64,000 nucleotides of DNA, taken from contig NC_064048.1 in the NCBI RefSeq assembly GCF_932526225.1, forward strand, positions 9,200,515 through 9,264,514, written 5' to 3'. Position 1 is the stretch's first letter, and each line of letters opens with the position of its first letter. The notes beneath the pieces were generated by a model. That model was not told the origin of the DNA, searched no databases, and saw only the letters and a list, made by a program, of their open reading frames with translations. Positions 57,801-64,000 of this stretch are shown here, one piece after another. Position numbers and translations under genes: made by a program. Source of the stretch: Nematostella vectensis (Eukaryota; Cnidaria; Anthozoa; Actiniaria; Edwardsiidae).

Positions 57801-58193
57801 AATAAAAACCCAAACTTGTTAGGCGTCATATATGTATAAGGGGTGCAAGGATTTGGTTGCTACGAACGACGTCATCGATGACGTCACTTAAACTATCCTC
57901 ATCTTATTATTGAAACACCACAAGGCAACCAATATCGACACTACCACCGCATCGACATGACCAGCATCGCATCAACATGGCAACCATCGCATCGACATAA
58001 CCACCATTGCATCGACATAACCACCATTGCATCGACATGAACACCATCGCATCGACACTTCCACTATCAATTACTATTCTGGTAAGAGGTTGGACTGGTT
58101 GACCTTCCACACCTTGTTATGCTCATAACGGGCAATTGTAACATCAGCTTCGGGAGTTAGGTCGTCCCATAGTGTTTTCCTTTTATCAGGCAT
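43627..58193 (-). CDS. TRP-like cation channel with von Willebrand A-like insert
   Basis: Minus-strand exons: 58113-58193 (ATG), 57568-57579, 56273-56302, 54712-54744, 54347-54370, 52984-53181, 52577-52787, 51923-52174, 51008-51087, 49938-50157, 49821-49844, 48172-48344, 47900-47982, 47519-47834, possibly 46723-46749, and 43627-43816. N-terminus: MPDKRKTLWDDLTPEADVTI, then small coiled-coil exons (IEARVDAEVSNKLHEYAEE). Next FVSHPVIYTLLMRKWIG, typical of the pre-S1 part of TRPC/TRPM/TRPA proteins, and a hydrophobic elbow. Exons 51923-50157 encode a vWA-like stretch (VLVLLTDDK, HHITTVAIGIGIHSD). S1-S2: DYFTTPYFVFARDTCSYLV, VVEWLILVFFVG. S3-S5: SDRWNVLDLLTLLSYVNILI, QIALFQIIGAVVTILGQF. Pore and S6: RHLIWSLLGRVDLE, LMNMMIALLSNTYQQVE. 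Phases fit throughout except between 47519 (or 46723) and 43816, so one exon there is missing or misread. Plasma-membrane channel, ligand unknown. Confidence 0.8.
43947..43998. mobile_element. Solo end of the CACAGGTAACCCAAGC element family
   Basis: Reverse complement begins CCACAGGTAACCCAAGCA and runs into TTTGTATTCTACA, matching both ends of the 44321-45533 element. Confidence 0.65.
44321..45533. mobile_element. ~1.2-kb nested inverted-repeat element
   Basis: Outer ends CACAGGTAACCCAAGCA at 44321 and TGCTTGGGTTACCTGTGG ending at 45533 continue inward with ACATTCTAGTACGCAA-type and GTGAGTCCACTATGG-type matches. A second inverted pair lies inside (44428-44520 against 45010-45098: GATCGCTCCTGAGTACTATG). 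The segment 45130-45420 recurs at 50550-50840. No transposase seen. Confidence 0.75.
46723..46749 (-). CDS. Candidate 27-nt micro-exon of the channel gene
   Basis: Minus strand TTTTCTAG, then nine codons LLQRARNKL, then GTAAGA. Borders are good and it keeps phase 0 from the S5 exon, but the next known exon (43816) needs two preceding bases, so either another exon follows or this one is not used. Confidence 0.4.
46900..47048. mobile_element. Short MITE, GGCGTAGCCAGGATTTTTAA ends
   Basis: The left GGCGTAGCCAGG faces the right CCTGGCTACGCC. CATTTTCTCCTGT and a G run inside are shared with 53402-53541. Such ends resemble non-autonomous hAT elements (recalled). Confidence 0.8.
49052..49345. repeat. 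Dispersed repeat, copy of 32705-33010
   Basis: Same block order and orientation as the copy in the PLAT/PAN gene, with about a dozen small indels. It lies in a channel intron. Confidence 0.8.
50275..50375. repeat. Foldback repeat, ~40-bp arms
   Basis: GGTTCCAGAGCC...CTATTTAGTGGCTA faces TAGCCACTAAATAG...GGCTCTGGAACC with a short centre. It could be a MITE or a cruciform; no ORF. Confidence 0.8.
50550..50840. repeat. Copy of the inner part of the 44.3-kb element
   Basis: CATATAAG, ATTCTTGTCATTTTTAAG, CAGGTGCTTCG and TTTCTTCATATG blocks match 45130-45420 in the same order. Confidence 0.8.
51640..51880. repeat. (GATAAC/GATAAT)n microsatellite
   Basis: Six-base units switch from GATAAC to GATAAT near 51765. 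It lies between two exons of the vWA-like region. Confidence 0.97.
52262..52432. repeat. C-rich dispersed repeat (CCGTAGCAGG family)
   Basis: Starts GGGCCGTAGCAGGGGGTGGG, has GTGCCCCCCAATATTTTC inside and a CTTGCTACGACT end. Related to 11757-11892. Confidence 0.75.
53402..53541. mobile_element. Short MITE, copy of the 46.9-kb family
   Basis: Left GGCGTAGCCAGGATTTTTAA and right CCTGGCTACGCCCC, G run near the left end, CATTTTCTCCTGT inside. Confidence 0.8.
54985..56036. repeat. 31-bp satellite x ~34
   Basis: Unit GATGATAGGGGAACGATGAT followed by GGTGATGCCGT. The period is not a multiple of three, yet all three minus-strand frames stay open because no frame of the unit meets a stop, which gives 430-residue spurious proteins rich in HHHRSP. 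It lies in a channel intron between exons 56273-56302 and 54712-54744. Confidence 0.95.
56513..56549. repeat. (CCCCCT)n microsatellite
   Basis: Six perfect units in a channel intron. Confidence 0.95.
57033..57200. repeat. Dispersed repeat, copy of 4190-4385
   Basis: Begins GAAGGCCGATCACGCCGCC and ends GATCGACATTCTTTAAA, in the same order as the transglutaminase-intron copy. Confidence 0.65.
57945..58060. repeat. ~20-bp tandem repeat (CACCATTGCATCGACATAAC)
   Basis: Five to six imperfect units in the first intron of the channel gene, just downstream of its first coding exon. Confidence 0.8.
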
Positions 58194-58477
58194 ATGTTAT
58201 CAGCAGGTGTTAAAATTCTTTTCATATAAGTCCATATTCCTTCCTTGCCCTCGCCCCCCTTTGCTCATCCTTTTCGGATATTCTAATTTGTATTTATTCA
58301 ATAAAGACATAACGTCTACTATCAAAATCAAGATTGATAATAGGATAAAAGAACTTCCGAGAGCAATAAAGAATTCTAAAGAAATAAAGTGAAGTACCGA
58401 GTTCAAGCTCAAACACAAAACAAAGACAAAAATGCTTGCTTCCCTTGCTCCTGGGAGCAAGAGTAGAAAAAAAAGGC

Positions 58478-58508
<31 letters not shown>

Positions 58509-59997
58509 GAAGACAAATTTTGAGAGGCTTTCATGTTTATGCTTCATTAAAAACTCAATTGAGAAATGGCAGCTTTCCATCTCATCCGATAAAAAATTTG
58601 TGCTTTTCAAAACTTCGTATTATGCTAAGTAAGCGCAACGAACGTAATTTTCCGATTCTCACTGGAACGAAGCGTAAGAGCAAGCGCAAGAGGACGCAAC
58701 TGATTGATTTTGTTGCGCTTGCGCTAGTGTTTGACTTCTTACTTATGTTGCGCCTCCGTCCTAGTGAGAACTAGCCTTTGAAGCTGACTTTTTATCTGGG
58801 GAATAACAACCTGAAACAAAGCTCAGTCGTGTGAATGCATTTATTCAAGGTGAGAGGTGACAGTCACCAGACAAGGGAAGAAGACAATGCTTCTCACGTA
58901 TCCATCCGGCAGCAAAATCACGAACAGTTAGTGATGATTCACTGATCACAAAACGTCCCACAAACTAGTCTTAAAACGGCACTGAAAGATGGGGTTATTC
59001 TACAAACTCTACGTTAAAGTTTCAGAAAAAAACACCATGGAGTTCCATCCCATATTCAGTTTATGTGAACACTAGGTTCTCACTAAAGTAAGGATTCCAT
59101 TAGAATATCGAGCAATTTTTATCAATGGTCGTAAAAAAATCATGGACCAGGAAATAGTTTTGGTGTCTTAAAAACTGTGTCAATTACCATGTCATGCTTC
59201 CATTAAAATAACTTTATCCAAAGCTATTTAAATTGATTTTGAATTTTCCAAAAGGCACTTTTTAACAATGTTTTTCATGGCTGTGCAAACAGTATTGATT
59301 CAATTTTAACCCATATCCAAACTTGGTACATGATTTTGGCAATGGGCTGCGAGATGTTCTAATGGATTCTCTTTTAAAGATTTCTATGATATGCTTTCAT
59401 CGTATGAATTGGCAAACCCAAGAAAAAAGTTGAGACCCTTGGACAAAGGCAAGGAAAACAACGTTCTTTTGTTCGAGATTTGAGAATTTAGCTAGGAATC
59501 GATTAAATTTGTGTATTTGTGCTGCTGGTCAGCGAAGAGGTATCAAACTGGGCTATAATCATTTAGTTGCTGTTTATACCTCTGCGCAGTAGAATTCAGA
59601 AAACAGAAAAAAATGTAATTGGATTGCTGGTCTTGATGTTAATCCACCAGCTTAAAATGCCAGTAAAACTCGAAGCAGAAAAGCAACAAGGCTGTCAGCT
59701 TGAAGGTAAGGTAATATCCGAGCTAGCTATGACAATGACTCCATTCTCGACCCCAGACCCTCCCGCTGTTTCGCATGAGAAAGCCTGTGGCCCGGCACCG
59801 GTAATCAACAACGATGCAGCTCGTCTAAAGTCTAATTTTCCCTCGTGTTTTTTTCTGGTTGTCTAATAGTTTGTCGTGACAAGTGCTTACGGTGAAACGC
59901 TATAAATCTCCATAAATAATAATTGACCATTCAACCCCTGAGGCCAACATAAACTATCTTTGCTAGCGATCACAACTTGAGCCCGCGTTCATCTTGG
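58194..59997. other. Spacer between the channel start and the STK33-like gene end
   Basis: Should hold the channel promoter/5' UTR and the kinase 3' UTR. Contains a poly-A run (58477-58505), a dispersed repeat (58625-58770) and otherwise AT-rich sequence in which I see no gene. Confidence 0.5.
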
Positions 59998-61446
59998 TCA
60001 CCTCTTCTTATCCGGCAATTTGCGCGTTCTTGGAGTGCCTGTGGTTTTTGGTGTCGTTAGACCCTGGGAACTGCGTGTTGGCTGCATGTAACTGGGCACT
60101 GCGCCGGAAGTGCTAGCTTTGGCCGCGTCTTTGGCTCGGTTTGGGCTGTGCGACTCTCGCGAGGCTGGCATAGGACTGGGCATATTGACAGATTTCTTGG
60201 GAGTTTGCGAGGACTAAAAATCAAGCATAACGGACAGGTATAAGCATTATAAAGAGACGATACACAGGCTAAAGTAGTGCTTTAGCCTGCGTGCAGCCGG
60301 AAATAGTTCCATTATTAGTAGTGCTATAGCCTGCGTGCAGCCGGAAATAGTTCCATTATTAGTAGTGCTTTAGCCTGCGTGCAGCCGGAAATACTGCACG
60401 CAGGCTATGTTTTTATTTTGGCTTCAGTTTGCCTCTCAAAAAGTCACGTGATTTCTTAGTAAAAGACGTTTATTTGAGAAGTTATGGACTACACACGTGA
60501 TGCTTTTGTCCTGCGAGCAGTGGCGTTTATACGAACTTGGGCTATTATTCCCGAACGACAACAGTTCCAAATTGACTTTTGAAATAAAGAGATGGACATA
60601 ATCCAACAGCAAAATAGTCATCTCTGAATGCACAAGCTAGCAAGGGGACAGCTCTACTTGTCGACACTTTGTCAAATACCCCCCCCCCCCCCCCCAATTC
60701 AGCTCTCTGCTGTGTCCTCTACCAGACGTCTGTTGTTCTCGTTCTTCTTCCCCAAACATGCCGCTTAGTAGTTTACTTACACTAGTTTTCCTCGTGGTAC
60801 TTGACGCGACGAGTGACTTTTTAGGTGTGGCAGCACTTCTTGTTCTGGTGGGGCTATTGGTAACTTTTTTATCTGTCTCCTGGGGTAAAAGGGCACAAAT
60901 CGTTGATTACAGACCTTAACAGGTAACGAAAAATTCTTTAACCATCACCATCACCACCACCCCCACCATCACCACCACCCCCACCATCACCACTATCATC
61001 ACCGACACCATCACCATCACTATCATCACCATCATCACCACCACCACCATCACCATCATCACCACCACCACCATCACCCATAATCACCACCATCACCACT
61101 ATCATCACAATCAGCACTACAATCAGCACCAACATCAATGCCATAACCATCACCACCACCATCAGAACCACAATCACCATCCAGCATCACCATCACCATC
61201 ATCACCCATAATCACCACCATCACCACTATCATCACAATCAGCACTACAATCAGCACCAACATCAATGCCATAACCATCACCACCACCATCAGAACCACA
61301 ATCACCATCCAGCATCACCATCACCATCATCACCATCCAGCATCACCATCACCATCCAGCATCACCATCAACATCCAGCATCACCATCACCATGACTACC
61401 ACCATCGCCATCGCCACCACCATCACCATCAGTGTCATCATCATCG

Positions 61447-61542
<96 letters not shown>

Positions 61543-63188
61543 CCATCACAATTATTATCATCATCACCATAAAAATAACTTCATGAACAAACATAAACAT
61601 TCATCACTATAACAATGAGCATTATCAGCAGCAGTTTTAGCTCAAACCATCAACGTCACCATATTATCATCATTAACAGCACTAACATTACCATAGCCAC
61701 TCCAATCGTTATCAGCCCCACATCTCTATCACAACCTCATACCTCTTTGTTGTCAGGGGGTGTTTCAGATGAGATGTAGCCATCTTCCATGCTATTATTA
61801 TTACTCTCTCCTGAGCCATTTCCCTTGGAAAAGAGGTCAAACAAAGGGTCAATATATGTCAGATAATAAAGCTTTAGACCCAGTAATGAATTACCTGTTT
61901 TAATTCTTCTCTGTACATTTTCATCAGCTCTAAAACATTTGACGGCTCTGAAGCTTCAGAGTCACCCTGTAAGAAAGTCATGCAAAATCACTTTATCACT
62001 TTAAAAGCCTCTGGTAGCCACCGTTTTGTCTTCCTAGCAAAGTACAAGTGTGAGCAAGAATCCATTTCCATCAGATTATTTTGGGGAACCCATTACAATT
62101 ATTTTCAATTTAATTTGGTATTTTTTGTTGGTCACAAGTTTGCACTTATACCTTATGTTCTTTGGTTAAATTTTAAAAGTATCAATGCAACAATCTACTT
62201 GATACTTCTTAGCCTTGAAAGGCCATCTAATGGGTGTTTACCGTGATCCATGGGTGAATGAGAACCTCCTTTGCCGTCCGCCGATGAGCAGGATCAACCT
62301 TAAGCATACCAAGTAACAGGTTCTTGGCTAAAATAAAATAGAATATCATCTATATTCAATCTAGAAACAGATTTCTAGAACAGTATTCACGCTAGTATTT
62401 TTTTACTTTCTTTGTTACAAATCTGGCTTGGTATCAATAACGAATGTTTCTGTTCTAGTCTCTAGACTTCTAAAACCTATAAAAAATGCTAAAAGCAAAT
62501 ATAAGTAACTCAACAAAATATAAATAAACGAGATGGTGGACAAGAGTAAAATTATACAAAACATATAATGTTAATATTTTCAGTTAACTTGATGCTCTAA
62601 GCACTGATGATGCTCGAATAATATGATACACTATTTCTAGGGAGCCCACAAAGGTTTACACGACCTTAAGCCTCTATCAAATCGAGATAAATAGTATTTG
62701 AGGGTTGATAAGAGTCTGTGAAAGTTCCACTCTTTTTAGCTTTCAAAGGGTTGCAATCAAACAGTATTTGGGATGTAATAGAGCTTTCCAGTATTTGAGA
62801 GTTGATGAAAGTAGTCATGTTAAAAAAAAGAGTCAGCATTGTCAATCATTTGACTGCAGAATTCATCACTGAACTGTAATTGCATGTTAAATTTCCTTTA
62901 AAGTGTACTGCTAATTAAAATACATTCATTCACTCTCATTTACACAATCAAACGGTGACAGCTCTCATCAACTCTCATGTTGAATTTGCATTTCAATGAG
63001 GGTCGATGAGTGCATGGTAAAAAGGTAATTGGGGTTGAAACTCCCACCAACTCTCATCTGCTATGCATTGCATACCTGATTCATGGCACACTTCCCAGCA
63101 AGGGTCTGAGAAGTCTACAATGCCTTTTTTGATTATTTCATACAGTTTCTCTTCGGTATCAGCCATAAATGGCGGTCTACCAGTGAAT
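59998..63188 (-). CDS. STK33: STK33-like Ser/Thr kinase, C-terminal part
   Basis: Minus-strand exons 63076-63188, 62242-62327, 61895-61966, 61743-61823, 60781-60879 and 59998-60213 (TGA) join in phase; the N-terminal kinase exons are right of the window. Exon 1 has FTGRPPFMADTEEKLYEIIK (kinase subdomains IX-X). Exon 2 has LGMLKVDPAHRRTAKEVLIH and PWIT (XI), and exon 3 SNVLELMKMYREELKQ. This run matches the end of the kinase domain and the following NVLEMM-type segment of STK33, a CAMK-group kinase. The tail is Ser/Thr/Pro/Lys-rich and disordered (TPKKSLVASSTTRKTS, TTPKTTGTPRTRKLPDKKR), ending in basic residues as STK33 does. STK33 acts in sperm and ciliary structures in mammals; that role here is inference. 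A different CAMK family is the alternative. Confidence 0.88.
60275..60408. repeat. 44-bp tandem repeat x ~2.7 ending in a hairpin
   Basis: Unit TTTAGCCTGCGTGCAGCCGG continued by AAATAGTTCCATTATTAGTA. The last copy runs into an inverted CTGCACGCAGGCTA. It lies in the last intron of the kinase gene. Confidence 0.9.
60940..61590. repeat. CAC/CAT-rich compound satellite and (CAT)n
   Basis: CACCATCACCACC-type units and a ~130-bp longer duplicated block (about 61045-61200 again at 61190-61330), followed by about 34 CAT units (61438-61540). It lies between exons of the kinase gene. Confidence 0.93.
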
Positions 63189-64000
63189 CTAAAAAAAGAA
63201 AAAAAATGAGAACTGACTGCAAATCAAGATAAAATTTAACTGCCAACAAAAAATGTGAGTTTTTGCTGGTTGCACACACGTTTGTCCAGTTTTGGAATGC
63301 TACTGCACAACCCAACCACAAGGTCATGACTATGTACATTTTTTTAGTTATGGATACACAAGAGCCCTCGGAATTTCACATTCTCATTGGATAAAAGCTT
63401 AAGTGCCTGCAATGTTTTGTTTGATGAGTGGAAAAATGAAAAAAAAAAAACATGTGAACTCAACATGAATGCTTGATGAAAATGTTTTAACCAAACATCT
63501 GAGATGTTGTTGAAGTCAATTAAGTATGTTTTATGGTTGGTTAAATGCACAAACATTTACATAAAACACAATACTTGTTAAACATGTTGAATGTTTAGCC
63601 AAGCCAACAAAAATGGAAGCAGCACAAGCAATAAGACAACAATAGTAACATTAAACAAGATCAGATGCATCTAAAGAAACAATCTTTATGGAAACAATGC
63701 AGACGTTTGTTTCGTTGATATATGTTGCGAAGGTCAATTAAGGTTACAGGGTGCCTTCAGCCTGTGGGACGCCGAAAAAGAAAGAAAGAATGTCGATACG
63801 CATGTTAGATTAAATTGAATAATATGCTCATGTTACCGTATATGTCATTGTAAAGCTTAATAAATGAGAAATACGATAATCCTTTTTGTTTCTAGGTTTG
63901 ATGAAATGCCTTATTTTTTAACGGGTTTTAATCACGCACTTGTTTTTAGCTAATCACATCCCTTAAAAACCGTAATGTGTCTAAACTATCCGGCAGATCT
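63189..64000. other. Intron of the STK33-like gene
   Basis: AT-rich, with no further exon that I can support. The preceding kinase exon (DFG/APE region) is expected beyond the right edge. Confidence 0.55.

Noticed and set aside
59567-59866. 99-residue plus-strand frame
   Set aside because: No signal, domain or splice context, and it lies in the likely 3' UTR of the minus-strand kinase.

Overview
The window is eukaryotic DNA. Genes are split into short exons with GT-AG introns, there is no operon structure, and introns and spacers are full of micro- and minisatellites, small inverted-repeat elements, two tRNA-derived SINEs and a LINE fragment. Gene content (several-domain transglutaminase, Mab-21/cGAS-like protein, STK33-like kinase, TRP-type channel, a secreted PLAT/PAN protein) and a short secreted Cys peptide point to a cnidarian, most likely a sea anemone such as Nematostella. 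The species is an inference from style and one signal peptide, not a proof.

Layout. (1) 415-8474, plus strand: 11 exons of a transglutaminase with its Cys-His-Asp triad; the first coding exon(s) lie left of the window. (2) 10306-12589, plus: a secreted Gly-rich then Gln-rich protein. (3) 12.6-16.9 kb: a large degenerate minisatellite split by a SINE. (4) 16948-19145, plus: a complete Mab-21 domain protein with a nucleotidyltransferase-like motif. (5) 21.4-21.8 kb: a small secreted Cys peptide gene, apparently damaged, with a perfect 32-bp hairpin. (6) 22-24.8 kb: satellites and a Mutator-like MITE. (7) 24786-34211, plus: a nine-exon secreted PLAT + PAN/apple protein. (8) 35012-58193, minus: a chain of about 22 exons reading as a coiled coil, a TRP-like six-helix channel with a von Willebrand A-like insert before S1, then a SPRY domain and a C-terminal coiled coil. 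The SPRY part (35012-41364) may be the tail of the channel gene or a separate gene; exon phases permit fusion. (9) 59998-63188, minus: the C-terminal part of an STK33-like protein kinase.

The most striking non-genic signal is that tandem arrays are seeded on exon-intron boundaries. In the transglutaminase gene, the donor of exon 2, the acceptor of exon 5 and the acceptor of exon 7 each lie at the edge of a tandem array whose unit contains a copy of that splice site with adjoining exon bases. In the PLAT/PAN gene, the donor of exon 4 starts a 2.5-kb array of about 51 48-bp units, most carrying a copy of the donor. A further transglutaminase donor (exon 8) lies inside the terminal inverted repeat of a small foldback element.

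The genes are not an evident pathway. Transglutaminase and PLAT/PAN are plausible extracellular or wound/matrix proteins, the Mab-21 protein a possible innate sensor, and STK33 and the TRP-like protein could be ciliary or sensory, but nothing in the sequence shows that they work together. All exon borders were read by eye from splice signals, phase and family resemblance.
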